DNA of 64,000 nucleotides from CAJPPJ01 sp963536495 (GTDB taxonomy: Bacteria; Bacillota_I; Bacilli_A; RF39; UBA660): positions 85,011 to 149,010 of the forward strand of contig CAUTAF010000001.1 in NCBI GenBank assembly GCA_963536495.1, read 5' to 3'. A model generated the notes under the pieces. That model saw only the letters and a program-made list of their open reading frames with translations. It did no database searches and was not told where the DNA came from. A program made the translations under genes and the position numbers. Shown one piece after another: positions 26,006 to 34,295 of this stretch. Each line of letters opens with the position of its first letter. Positions within the stretch are counted from its first letter, which is position 1.

Positions 26006-26818
26006 ATGAAGTTACTTATACAAATTAATAAAGAGAGTGATTTTAATATAAAATGTGATGGTTTTATATTAGGTCTTAAAGATTATTCTAATTTTACATC
26101 GTTAACTTTTGATGTAGAAGAAGTAATAAATATACAAAATAAATATGATGATAAAGAAATATTCTTAAGTATAAATAAGAATATTTTTAATGATGAAATA
26201 GAAAATTTAAAAGAAATATTAAAAAAGTTAGAAAATATAAAAATCTTATTTTATGATTTAGGAATGTTAGAGTTAAATAAAGAATTTAATTTAGATTTAG
26301 TATGGAATCAAGATCATTTTGTAACTAATTATGAAGAAATAAACTTTTATAATGATTTAGGAGTTAAATATGCTTATATATCTAATGAAATAACTTATGA
26401 AGAAATAAAAGATATAAGAGATAATACTAAGAGTAAATTACTTGTTTTATTAGTTGGTAAACCAACTATTGCAGTATCTAAAAGAAAGTTAATTACTATG
26501 GCTAATAATAACTTTTTAACAAAGGATGATACTAAAAATAAACATATAAAAGCTAATAAAAATATTATAGTTAATGAAAATAAAGATACAGTTATATATA
26601 GTGATGATATAATTAACTACACATCACTTCTTGATTTAGATATAGATTATGGAGTAATAGATACACTTTATTTAGAAGAAACTGAAGAAATAGTAAATAA
26701 TATATATAACTATTTAGATAGTAAAAATGAAGAATCTTTAAAGAATATAGAGAAGATTGTTGGAAATAATACTAACTTTTTATATTCTCCAACTATATAT
26801 AAGGTGGTTAAAAGATGA
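26006..26818 (+). CDS. trhP1: U32-like protein, TrhP1/YrrN-like
   Basis: 270 residues with the TIM-barrel pattern of peptidase U32 family members, but shorter and without the Cys cluster seen in the following gene. That matches YrrN (TrhP1), the first of the two proteins needed for prephenate-dependent tRNA U34 hydroxylation in B. subtilis. Sequence identity is low, so the call leans on the adjacent trmR and trhP2. The start is the ATG at 26006, behind TAGGAGAG; an in-frame TTG at 25988 would lie upstream of it. It overlaps trhP2 by four bases. Confidence 0.7.
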   Translation: MKLLIQINKESDFNIKCDGFILGLKDYSNFTSLTFDVEEVINIQNKYDDKEIFLSINKNIFNDEIENLKEILKKLENIKILFYDLGMLELNKEFNLDLVWNQDHFVTNYEEINFYNDLGVKYAYISNEITYEEIKDIRDNTKSKLLVLLVGKPTIAVSKRKLITMANNNFLTKDDTKNKHIKANKNIIVNENKDTVIYSDDIINYTSLLDLDIDYGVIDTLYLEETEEIVNNIYNYLDSKNEESLKNIEKIVGNNTNFLYSPTIYKVVKR

Positions 26819-27993
26819 AAAAAATAGAATTATTATCTCCAGCAGGAGATTTAGAAAGATTAAAAGTAACTCTTTTATATGGAGCAGATGCTTGTTATAT
26901 AGGGGGATATAAATATGGTCTTAGAGCTAATGCTGTTAATTTTTCTATAGAGGAAATAAAAGAAGCTTGTAAATTTGCTCATAATTTAGGTAAAAAAGTC
27001 TATTTAACTATGAATATGGTATTTCATAATGAAGATTATGAAGAAGTAAAAGACTATATAAAAGAAGTAGTAGAAAGTGGAATAGATGCATTTATTTTAA
27101 GTGAATTAAACTTAGTTAAATATATTAAAGAAAATTATCCTAATGTAGAAGTTCATATATCTACCCAAAATACTAATACTAATTATTTAAGTGTTCAATT
27201 TTTAAAAAGTTTAGGAGTAGATAGAGTAGTTTTAGCAAGAGAAGTAGGAATTGATGATATAGAAAAAATAGGTCAAATAGTAGATGTTGACCTAGAAGTA
27301 TTTATTCATGGAGCAATGTGTACTTTTTATAGTGGTAGATGTGCTTTATCTAGTTATTTTACTAATAGAGATGCTAATAGAGGTGGATGTTCTCAAGTAT
27401 GTAGATTTTTATTTAAAGATGAAAAAGATTCTTTCTTTTCTTTAGCAACAAAAGATTTAAATTTAATAGATTATATAACTAAATTAATAGATTTAAATGT
27501 AGCAAGTCTTAAAGTAGAAGGTAGAATGAGAAGTATATACTATCTTGCTACTGTAATTGGTACTTATAGAAAATTAATTGATAAATATATTGATAAAACT
27601 TTAACTGATGAAGATATAAATAAATTTAAAGAAAACTTAGAAAGAGTAAGTAATAGAGAAAATTCATCTCAATATATGAAAAACGAGATAGATTATAATG
27701 ATCAATACTATTTAACTGAAAGAAGTGAAAAATCTAATCAAGATTTCTTAGCATTAGTTTTAAGTTATGATAGAAAAGAAAAAATCTTATATTTAAAACA
27801 AAGAAACTTATTTTCTAAAGGGGATAATGTAGTACTTTTTACACCCAAAGATGAACTTAGTTTTGTAGTTGATGAAATATACGATGATAAAAATAATTTA
27901 ATAGAAGTAGCAAATCAAGCTGATAGTTATGTTAAAATTAAATTAGATGTAGATTTTGAAGTAGATAAATATGCAATGATAAAAAAGGGTTAA
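26815..27993 (+). CDS. trhP2: tRNA U34 hydroxylase, TrhP2/peptidase U32 family
   Basis: 392 residues. The N-terminal 'IELLSPAGDLERLKVTLLYG' and 'GADACYIGGYKYGLRANAVN' are classic U32 motifs. A four-Cys set lies around 'GAMCTFYSGRCALSSYF' and 'RGGCSQVCRF', consistent with an Fe-S cluster. The C-terminal 80 residues form a small beta domain. Despite the peptidase name, the RlhA/TrhP branch hydroxylates RNA pyrimidines using prephenate-derived chemistry. With TrmR it should make 5-methoxyuridine-type wobble bases. Confidence 0.85.
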   Translation: MKKIELLSPAGDLERLKVTLLYGADACYIGGYKYGLRANAVNFSIEEIKEACKFAHNLGKKVYLTMNMVFHNEDYEEVKDYIKEVVESGIDAFILSELNLVKYIKENYPNVEVHISTQNTNTNYLSVQFLKSLGVDRVVLAREVGIDDIEKIGQIVDVDLEVFIHGAMCTFYSGRCALSSYFTNRDANRGGCSQVCRFLFKDEKDSFFSLATKDLNLIDYITKLIDLNVASLKVEGRMRSIYYLATVIGTYRKLIDKYIDKTLTDEDINKFKENLERVSNRENSSQYMKNEIDYNDQYYLTERSEKSNQDFLALVLSYDRKEKILYLKQRNLFSKGDNVVLFTPKDELSFVVDEIYDDKNNLIEVANQADSYVKIKLDVDFEVDKYAMIKKG

Positions 27994-27994
27994 A

Positions 27995-28519
27995 ATGGAA
28001 GTAATAATAAAAGAATATAAAGGTAAAAAAATATTAGATTATCAAAAAATAGTTAAAAGGGTAAAAGCTCTTATTATTTCTTCAAATAATAAGATACTTC
28101 TTGCAAGTAATTATAAAGATTATCAATTTCCAGGTGGACATATGGAAGAAGATGAAAGTTATAATGAAGCATTAAATAGAGAATTACTTGAAGAAACTGG
28201 TATTAATTTTGAATTAAAAGATAATTTAACACCAGATTTAAAACTATATAGATATTATGAAAATTATCATGAAACAAAAGATAACACTATATTAGAAATA
28301 AATTATTTTATAATTAGATCTGATCAATATATTGATATAAATAATTTATCTTTAACAAAAGAAGAAGAAGATGGAGATTTTTCTTTAACATATATAAACT
28401 TATTGGAATTTGAAAATTTACTTAAAGAAAATGTATTAATAAATGGTGATAAATTTGGTATAGCAGAAGAAATGCTTGAAGTATTTGATAAATTAAAAAA
28501 CAAATTGTTTGATTATTAA
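27995..28519 (+). CDS. Nudix hydrolase
   Basis: 174 residues. The Nudix box G-x5-E-x7-RELxEEtG-I is complete in 'GGHMEEDESYNEALNREL' and 'LEETGI', so Mg2+-dependent pyrophosphohydrolase activity is expected. The substrate cannot be told from sequence. It starts one base after the trhP2 stop, so it is probably the last gene of that operon. There is no clear terminator before the strong promoter at 28525. Confidence 0.88.
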   Translation: MEVIIKEYKGKKILDYQKIVKRVKALIISSNNKILLASNYKDYQFPGGHMEEDESYNEALNRELLEETGINFELKDNLTPDLKLYRYYENYHETKDNTILEINYFIIRSDQYIDINNLSLTKEEEDGDFSLTYINLLEFENLLKENVLINGDKFGIAEEMLEVFDKLKNKLFDY

Positions 28520-28524
28520 AAAAC

Positions 28525-28553
28525 TTGACAGTTGTTAATAATCAAAATAAAAT
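28525..28553 (+). promoter_or_regulatory. Strong promoter of helD leader
   Basis: A perfect TTGACA (28525-28530) and TAAAAT (28548-28553) are 17 bp apart, just after the Nudix stop codon. Predicted start of transcription is near 28560, about 170 bases before helD. Confidence 0.75.
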
Positions 28554-28588
28554 AAATTAAATTATTTTGAAAGTGTAAAAGGTGTAAT

Positions 28589-28672
28589 ATGATTTATGTA
28601 GTTATTAAAAAATATAATTTATCATGTTATAATTTGATTTTTAAAACAAATAATGAAGACGATAAAAATTAA
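28589..28672 (+). CDS. 27-codon leader ORF upstream of helD
   Basis: ATG at 28589-28591 is preceded by AAAAGGTG (28577-28584), and the ORF runs 27 codons to TAA at 28670-28672. The peptide starts MIYVVIKKYNLSCY and ends NNEDDKN; it is not hydrophobic enough to be a membrane peptide. Its last codons lie in the left arm and loop of the terminator hairpin at 28657-28698. Position and arrangement suggest a translated leader for attenuation of helD rather than a functional protein. Inference. Confidence 0.5.
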   Translation: MIYVVIKKYNLSCYNLIFKTNNEDDKN

Positions 28673-28698
28673 AAATATTTTTTTCGTCTCTTTTTTTT
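28657..28698 (+). terminator. Intrinsic terminator/attenuator before helD
   Basis: Stem AGACGA/TCGTCT (28657-28662 with 28684-28689) continues inward as an A/T stem with one mismatch. It is followed by C and eight T (28691-28698). It lies between the promoter at 28525 and the helD ribosome site, inside the 5' UTR, and its left arm overlaps the leader ORF. Confidence 0.7.
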
Positions 28699-28730
28699 AA
28701 CAAAAAATAAAAAAATAAGGGGAATATAAT

Positions 28731-30776
28731 ATGAAAATAAGTTATGAAGAGTTGAAAAAAGAAGTACTTTATTTAAAAGAAACTCTAAAAATTTTAAAAA
28801 ATATTATTGAAAAAGAATCTGGTTCTATAGAAATTCAAAAAACTAATGTAAATGAAATGAAAAAATACATATGGGAAAATTTAGGAGTATTAGATGATAT
28901 TGAAGTTATGGTCAGTATGAGAGATGTTAATAAAGAAGTTGATTTTACTAATAAAAACATTAAAAATATTAATGCATTAAAAAAATCTTTATCATCCCCA
29001 TATTTTGGTAGAGTAGATTTTTCTTCTGATGATGATATTATATCTGTATATATTGGTATTAATGGAATAAATAAAAATTTAAAAAATTATGTGTTTGATT
29101 GGAGAAGTCCAATAGCGAGTTTATTTTATAATTATGGAGTTGGAAAAGCAGAATATACTGCACCAATGGGAAAAATTCAAGGAGATATTTTATTAAAAAG
29201 ACAATATAAAATATCTAATGGAAAAATAAAAAGATGTTTTGAAAGTGATATAAATATTGATGATGAATATTTGCAAGAAATATTATCTTCTGCATCATCA
29301 AAAAAGATGACTAATATAGTTAATACAATTCAAAAAGAACAAAACATGATTATTAGAAATGTAGATGATAAACATTTAATAGTTCAAGGAATAGCTGGTT
29401 CTGGAAAAACATCAGTAGCTCTTCATCGAATTGCTTATTTATTGTATAACGAAAAAAATTTGACGAATAATAATGTATTAATTTTTTCTCCAAATGAAGT
29501 TTTTTCAGATTATATATCTAATGTTTTGCCAGAATTAGGAGAACAAAATGTATTACAAACAACATTTAGTGATTTTGTCTCATCTTATATAGGTGGAGAC
29601 ATTGAAAGTTTTACAAATTTTCTTGAAAGATATTATAATAATGAAAATATTTGTCTTGAAAATCAAAAATATAATAAAGTAAAACTATCAAATGAATTCA
29701 AAAAAGAAATAGATATATTTCTTAAAGACTATATTTCTACAGCTAGATTTATTAAAGGTTTATCAATAAATGGGAAAAAAATTACGAAAGAAGAACTTAA
29801 TAAAATATTTCTTGAAAAATTTGATAATAGAGAAGTTTCTAGGAGACTTGAAGATATGTCTGAATATTTAGGGGGATATAAAAAAGAATTTAAAAGAAAA
29901 ATATTTCAAAAATTAAAAGAATTACTGACAATAGATACTAATCCTATAGAAGTATATAATAAGATTTTATCTAAAAATAATTTAAGTATTGATAAAGAAA
30001 AAACAAAATTTAATTCAAATGGAAAAATCAAAAAATTAAGTTATGCTGATTTATTACCACTTATGTATATAAATTTTGAATTAAATGGATATCCTAATGC
30101 AAGAACTATAAAACATGTAATTATTGATGAAGCACAAGACTACACATTGTTACAATTTGATATATTAAAAAAAATATTTAATTCTGCATCTTTTACAATT
30201 TTAGGAGATGTAAATCAAACAATAAATCCTTTCTATAAATATGATAATTTAAATGATATTAATAGTATTTTTAATAATAAAGGCAAGTATATTGAATTAA
30301 CTAAGACATATAGATCTAGTCAAGAAATTATAGAATTTAGTAATAATATTTTAGGAATAGATAATGCTTGTTCAGTAAGACATAGTAATTCAATACCTGT
30401 TGAATTTAGAGAAGTCGATAAAAATGTAATAAGAAAAATTTTAGTAGAAAATGTACATAAAATGCAAGAACAAAATATGAAAAGAATTGCTATTATTACT
30501 AAGAGTAATGAGGAAGTTATAAACTTATATAATGAACTAAAAAAAGACTTAACAAAATTAAAGATGATAAATAATAGTGAAGATTTTAAAATTGGAAATC
30601 TGGTTATTTTACCTTCATATATTTCAAAAGGATTAGAATTTGATGGAGTAATTATATATACTGATAAAGAAAATGAATATCAAGAAAAAGATAAATACTT
30701 ATTTTATGTAGTTTGTACTAGGGCACAACATGCTTTATCTATATATAATCAAAAAAATATTGTTAAAAACAAATAA
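28731..30776 (+). CDS. helD: HelD-like RNA polymerase recycling ATPase
   Basis: 681-residue UvrD/Rep-like superfamily 1 protein. The N-terminus (1-60) is the antiparallel coiled coil that enters the polymerase secondary channel in HelD. The segment 'VFDWRSPIASLFYNYGVG' is typical of HelD and absent from UvrD. Walker A is 'GIAGSGKTSVALHRIAYLL' (about 221-239) and Walker B 'VIIDEAQDYTLLQFDI'. Later SF1 motifs include 'TKTYRSSQEIIEF', 'SKGLEFDGVII' and 'YVVCTRAQHALSIY'. HelD strips stalled RNA polymerase from DNA, and some members give rifampicin tolerance. AAGGGG precedes the ATG. It is transcribed behind the leader terminator. Confidence 0.88.
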   Translation: MKISYEELKKEVLYLKETLKILKNIIEKESGSIEIQKTNVNEMKKYIWENLGVLDDIEVMVSMRDVNKEVDFTNKNIKNINALKKSLSSPYFGRVDFSSDDDIISVYIGINGINKNLKNYVFDWRSPIASLFYNYGVGKAEYTAPMGKIQGDILLKRQYKISNGKIKRCFESDINIDDEYLQEILSSASSKKMTNIVNTIQKEQNMIIRNVDDKHLIVQGIAGSGKTSVALHRIAYLLYNEKNLTNNNVLIFSPNEVFSDYISNVLPELGEQNVLQTTFSDFVSSYIGGDIESFTNFLERYYNNENICLENQKYNKVKLSNEFKKEIDIFLKDYISTARFIKGLSINGKKITKEELNKIFLEKFDNREVSRRLEDMSEYLGGYKKEFKRKIFQKLKELLTIDTNPIEVYNKILSKNNLSIDKEKTKFNSNGKIKKLSYADLLPLMYINFELNGYPNARTIKHVIIDEAQDYTLLQFDILKKIFNSASFTILGDVNQTINPFYKYDNLNDINSIFNNKGKYIELTKTYRSSQEIIEFSNNILGIDNACSVRHSNSIPVEFREVDKNVIRKILVENVHKMQEQNMKRIAIITKSNEEVINLYNELKKDLTKLKMINNSEDFKIGNLVILPSYISKGLEFDGVIIYTDKENEYQEKDKYLFYVVCTRAQHALSIYNQKNIVKNK

Positions 30777-30784
30777 TTATAATT

Positions 30785-30809
30785 GATATGTTTAATACAT
30801 ATCTTTTTT
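30785..30809 (+). terminator. Intrinsic terminator of helD
   Basis: Stem GATATGT/ACATATC (30785-30791 with 30797-30803), TTAAT loop, then six T. Confidence 0.85.
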
Positions 30810-30811
30810 AT

Positions 30812-30842
30812 AAAAAAAATCAATCTTTTTAAAGATTGATTT
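30812..30842 (-). terminator. Terminator of tRNA-His transcript
   Basis: An 11-bp stem AATCAATCTTT/AAAGATTGATT (about 30819-30842). On the minus strand it is followed by a run of T (A-run 30812-30818 on the plus strand). Confidence 0.8.
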
Positions 30843-30880
30843 ATATATAAAATTCGAATAATTCGAATGTAATTATCTAA

Positions 30881-30957
30881 TGGGGCGAACAGTGGGAATC
30901 GAACCCACGCATGTTGGGACCACAATCCAATGTGTTAACCACTTCACCATGTTCGCC
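30881..30957 (-). tRNA. tRNA-His (GTG)
   Basis: Read on the minus strand, a complete cloverleaf: acceptor GCGAACA/TGTTCGC, D stem GTG/CAC, T arm GTGGG-TTCGATT-CCCAC, and an encoded 3' CCA. The anticodon GTG is within loop TTGTGGT. The histidine-specific extra 5' G (G-1, position 30957) opposite C73 is encoded, confirming the identity. The base of the anticodon stem has an A31-C39 mismatch instead of a pair. It has its own promoter and terminator. Confidence 0.96.
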
Positions 30958-30969
30958 ATAACAACTTAA

Positions 30970-30998
30970 ATTATAATAGATAAGAAGTTAAAAAGCAA
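30970..30998 (-). promoter_or_regulatory. Promoter of tRNA-His
   Basis: On the minus strand, -35 TTGCTT (30993-30998) and -10 TATAAT (30970-30975) are separated by 17 bp. The tRNA 5' end is 12 bases downstream. Confidence 0.75.
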
Positions 30999-31081
30999 CA
31001 ATAATATATTAAAACAATTCTTTTTCTTTTGATAATTATTTAATTATTTGATAAAATTTTAATAAGAGAATGGGGTTATAT

Positions 31082-32743
31082 ATGAAAAAAATTATTTTAT
31101 CTACAATATTGTTTATATCTTTTGTTTTAGCTAGTTTTATAAAATTAAACTATCTAGTCATAACTATATTTATATTAGAACTTATAGTTCTTTTAATAAG
31201 AAAATTTAAAGTAAAACTAGATTATTTTATAATAGTTTTATTTATTGCGATATTTAATGCACTTATTTTAAATTTTAATACCGCAGTACTTCTTTTATTT
31301 ATATATGATTTTTTAGATCAAGTATTAGAAAATTTAAATAAAGTTATTAATAAATATTTAAAAAATTATGTAAAAAACGATTATATAGCATCTTTTTTTG
31401 AAAATAATAAAGAAGTGTTCAAAAAATTTTCTACATTAAAGAAAAATGATATTTTAATATTTAGAAAAGGTGAAATTTTAACTACGAGTGGTAAATATAA
31501 TGGTAATTATTATGAAGTTGGGACTGTAAGTGATTCAGATATATTTTTAGAAAGTGATAAAGAATATAAAGAATTAATCGATAATAAAGCATTAAAAGAA
31601 TATAATTCTATACAAAAAACTATAAAACAACCTAGTTTAATTAGTTATATAGCATTAATTTTATTATCAACTATTATTTTCTTTATATTGCTATACTATA
31701 AATACGAACTAAATATAGCTTTATTTTATACTTTTAGTTTTTTACTTATATTTTTACCACTTCCATTCTTTTATTCAAAAAATATAGCAATACTCTTCAG
31801 TATTGCATATCTTTATAAAGAAAGAATAAAAATAAATGATATATCAACATTTTTTAAATTAAATAAAGTTGATATTATAGTTCTTGATAAGAGTAGTGTC
31901 CTTACAGATGATGATATTACGATAGTAGAAGAAAAACCTGAAAAAGATATTAATTTAATAGAATTATTAAAAACTTTAGAACAAAATACTTATGATGAAA
32001 TAGGAAAGTTTTTTAGAAAACAAGAATATAATTATTTATTTGATATAGAAAAAACTAAAAATTTAAATGGAGGATTTATTGTAAGTTCTAAAGATGATGA
32101 ATATTATGTAGGTAATTATGAATTCTTTAAAAATAGTAAAATAAAAGTAAAGAAGAATAAAACTTTAGGTACTGTAATATATGTTGCTAAAAACAATGAA
32201 TTTTTAGGAACAGTAGTATTAAGATCTTCAATTAATAAAGAAGTAAAAGACATAGTTAAATATTTAGAAAGTATCAATAAAGAAATAGTAGTTTTATCAG
32301 GAGATAATGAAGAATATGTAAGATATATTTGTAATACTTTAGATATTAAAAGATATTCTTATAATATAAATAAAAAAGATAAATTAAGTTTCTTATTATT
32401 AGCAAAAGAAGAAGACGAAAAAGTTTTATTTATTGGAAATTATAAAAATGATAAAAAATTATTTAAAGAAGCTTATTTATCATGTGCTATTACCAAAAAA
32501 GAAACTGATACAGATATTATTATAGATAACAAAGATATAAAGGATATTAAGAGAATGTTTGTTACTTATAAAGCATTTAATGTAGCATTTATCTTTAATT
32601 TATTCTTAAGTATTTTATTTGTTATCTTAAAATTAATACTATTATATTTAGGAATATTAAGTTTAGAAATATCACTTTTGATAACAGTTATTAATATATT
32701 ATTAATAATATTTGTTAGTATTGAGTTATTATTGTTCAAATAA
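31082..32743 (+). CDS. Degenerate P-type ATPase-like membrane protein
   Basis: 553 residues. Membrane helices are at about 4-22, 24-40, 50-85, 190-215 and 220-250, with two more at the C-terminus. The cytosolic part follows P-type ATPase order but with altered motifs. The phosphorylation loop reads 'LDKSSVLTDDD' (Asp near 269) instead of DKTGTLT, 'VVLSGDNEEYVRYI' replaces TGD, and 'FIGNYKNDKKLF' replaces GDGxNDxPAL. The TGES actuator loop is not recognisable. It is shorter than most P-type pumps. It may be a pseudo-enzyme or a very divergent pump; the ion cannot be guessed. The ATG at 31082 is preferred, behind GGGG, over an in-frame ATG at 31070. It is monocistronic. Confidence 0.75.
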   Translation: MKKIILSTILFISFVLASFIKLNYLVITIFILELIVLLIRKFKVKLDYFIIVLFIAIFNALILNFNTAVLLLFIYDFLDQVLENLNKVINKYLKNYVKNDYIASFFENNKEVFKKFSTLKKNDILIFRKGEILTTSGKYNGNYYEVGTVSDSDIFLESDKEYKELIDNKALKEYNSIQKTIKQPSLISYIALILLSTIIFFILLYYKYELNIALFYTFSFLLIFLPLPFFYSKNIAILFSIAYLYKERIKINDISTFFKLNKVDIIVLDKSSVLTDDDITIVEEKPEKDINLIELLKTLEQNTYDEIGKFFRKQEYNYLFDIEKTKNLNGGFIVSSKDDEYYVGNYEFFKNSKIKVKKNKTLGTVIYVAKNNEFLGTVVLRSSINKEVKDIVKYLESINKEIVVLSGDNEEYVRYICNTLDIKRYSYNINKKDKLSFLLLAKEEDEKVLFIGNYKNDKKLFKEAYLSCAITKKETDTDIIIDNKDIKDIKRMFVTYKAFNVAFIFNLFLSILFVILKLILLYLGILSLEISLLITVINILLIIFVSIELLLFK

Positions 32744-32795
32744 TGTTAAGTTTTTAGTCAAATTAATATTAAAACCTTGATTTTACTTAAGAAAA

Positions 32796-32829
32796 TTGTT
32801 AAATTCTTAATAGAGAAATAAAATTTCTC
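32796..32829 (+). promoter_or_regulatory. HU promoter with overlapping dyads
   Basis: A -35 TTGTTA (32796-32801) and -10 TAAAAT (32819-32824) are 17 bp apart. A perfect dyad, GAGAAAT/ATTTCTC (32813-32829), covers the -10. A second, TTAAGAA/TTCTTAA (32787-32793 with 32804-32810), flanks the -35. Confidence 0.6.
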
Positions 32830-32856
32830 AATATAGGACAATATGGAGGTATAACA

Positions 32857-33132
32857 ATGAAAAAGTCTGAATTAATAGAAGCAATTGCTGAAAAAGCAGG
32901 ATTAACAAAAGTAGAAGCAGGGAAAGCATTAGATGCAACATTCGAAGTTATTGCTAACCAATTAGAAAAAGGTGAAAAAGTACCAGTTGCAGGATTTGGA
33001 ACATTCAAATTATCAAGTAGAGCAGCTAGAGAAGGAAGAAATCCAAAAACAGGAGAAACTATTAAAATAGCAGCAAGTACTTCAGTATCATTCAAAGCAG
33101 GAACAGCTTTAAAAGATAAAGTAAATAAATAA
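32857..33132 (+). CDS. hup: DNA-binding protein HU
   Basis: 91-residue bacterial histone-like protein that bends and compacts DNA as a dimer. Start 'MKKSELIEAIAEKAGLTK', core 'VAGFGTFKLSSRAAREGRNP' and end 'SFKAGTALKDKVN' match HU exactly, including the Pro of 'GRNPKTGE' in the DNA-intercalating arm. TGGAGG precedes the ATG. Base composition is less AT-rich than its neighbours, as expected for a highly expressed gene. Monocistronic. Confidence 0.97.
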   Translation: MKKSELIEAIAEKAGLTKVEAGKALDATFEVIANQLEKGEKVPVAGFGTFKLSSRAAREGRNPKTGETIKIAASTSVSFKAGTALKDKVNK

Positions 33133-33146
33133 TTAATAAATTTATT

Positions 33147-33174
33147 AGGTAGCAATAAATGCTACCTTTTTTTT
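33147..33174 (+). terminator. Intrinsic terminator of hup
   Basis: Stem AGGTAGCA/TGCTACCT (33147-33154 with 33160-33167), ATAAA loop, long T-run. Confidence 0.9.
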
Positions 33175-33185
33175 ATAAAAAAATG

Positions 33186-33191
33186 TATAAT
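33186..33191 (+). promoter_or_regulatory. -10 box of a near-leaderless cca transcript
   Basis: TATAAT ends nine bases before the cca ATG (33201), so transcription should start within three or four bases of the start codon. No Shine-Dalgarno is present. Confidence 0.55.
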
Positions 33192-33200
33192 TGAGTGTGT

Positions 33201-34295
33201 ATGAAAGAAATTGCCCTTAATATATTAAAAAAATTAGAAAAACATGGTTATCAAGCTTATATAGTAGGTGGATTTATTAGAGATTATATACTAGGTATTA
33301 ATAATATTGATGTAGATATCATTACTAATGCAACACCTAAAGAAATAAAACAAATATTTAAAGATATTATTTTACCAAGAGAAGATTATGGAGCTTTAGT
33401 ATTATATATACAAGACAATAAGTTTGAAATAATGACTTTTAGAAAAGATATTAAGTATGAATCTAATAGAAAACCTTTAAAAATAGAATATATATCATCT
33501 TTACTTGAAGACTTAAAAAGAAGAGATTTTACTATGAATACTTTATGTATGAATTCTAGTGGAGAAATAATAGATTTATTAGAAGGTAGAAAAGATATAG
33601 AAAAAAGAGTAATAAAAGCTGTATTTAAAGATATAGATAAAGAATTAACAGAAGATCCATTAAGAATTTTAAGAGCTATAAGATTTGCTACAGTACTTAA
33701 TTTTGATATAGATAAAGAATTAGAAAAATCAATTGTAAAAAATAAAAGTTATTTAAAAAATATATCTTATGATAGAAAAAGAAAAGAACTTGATTTAATC
33801 TTTTTATCAGAAAATGTAAAAAGAGGTATAGATTTACTTACATATCTTGGAATAGATATTGAACTTGAAATATATAATTTAAAAGATATAAAAGTATCTA
33901 AAGATTTACTTTTTACTTGGGCTTTAATAGAAAAAAGTAATAAATATCGTTTTTCTAAAATAGAAGAAACTTTTATGAACAAAGTTAAAAAATATTTAAA
34001 TAAAGATATATTTGATAAGAGAACAATTTATGAAATGGGACTTTATTTAACTACTTTAATGGCGGAACATAAAGATATCAAAAAAGAAGAATTAATGAAA
34101 ATACATTCTAAATTTAAAATAAGAAGTAAAAAAGATATAGATTATGATTTTCAAAAAATAAATTATTTAAAAGATAAAGTTAAAGATATTATTGAAGAGA
34201 TAGAAAATTTAATATTATTAGAAGAGTTAGATAATTCTTATCAAGAAATAGATAATTATATAAATAAAAAATACGGAGGTGAAAATGAAAGATAA
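33201..34295 (+). CDS. cca: CCA-adding tRNA nucleotidyltransferase
   Basis: Adds or repairs the 3' CCA of tRNAs. 364 residues, class II nucleotidyltransferase. 'YIVGGFIRDYILG' is the G-G-x-V/I-R-D motif, 'DVDIIT' carries the catalytic Asp pair, 'LKRRDFTMNTLCMN' is the template-like R-R-D-F motif, and 'EDPLRILRAIRFA' is motif D. The ATG at 33201 is chosen; an in-frame GTG at 33195 has no ribosome site. It overlaps the DnaD gene by 11 bases. Confidence 0.92.
   Translation: MKEIALNILKKLEKHGYQAYIVGGFIRDYILGINNIDVDIITNATPKEIKQIFKDIILPREDYGALVLYIQDNKFEIMTFRKDIKYESNRKPLKIEYISSLLEDLKRRDFTMNTLCMNSSGEIIDLLEGRKDIEKRVIKAVFKDIDKELTEDPLRILRAIRFATVLNFDIDKELEKSIVKNKSYLKNISYDRKRKELDLIFLSENVKRGIDLLTYLGIDIELEIYNLKDIKVSKDLLFTWALIEKSNKYRFSKIEETFMNKVKKYLNKDIFDKRTIYEMGLYLTTLMAEHKDIKKEELMKIHSKFKIRSKKDIDYDFQKINYLKDKVKDIIEEIENLILLEELDNSYQEIDNYINKKYGGENER

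Noticed and set aside
30852..30868. Two ATTCGAAT palindromes next to tRNA-His as possible LexA box or attachment site
   Set aside because: The half-site spacing does not fit CGAACnnnnGTTCG, and there is no integrase or repeated tRNA end nearby.
32799..33155. Open frame on the minus strand covering hup
   Set aside because: Antisense to a clear HU gene; it runs into the hup promoter and terminator and lacks a ribosome site.
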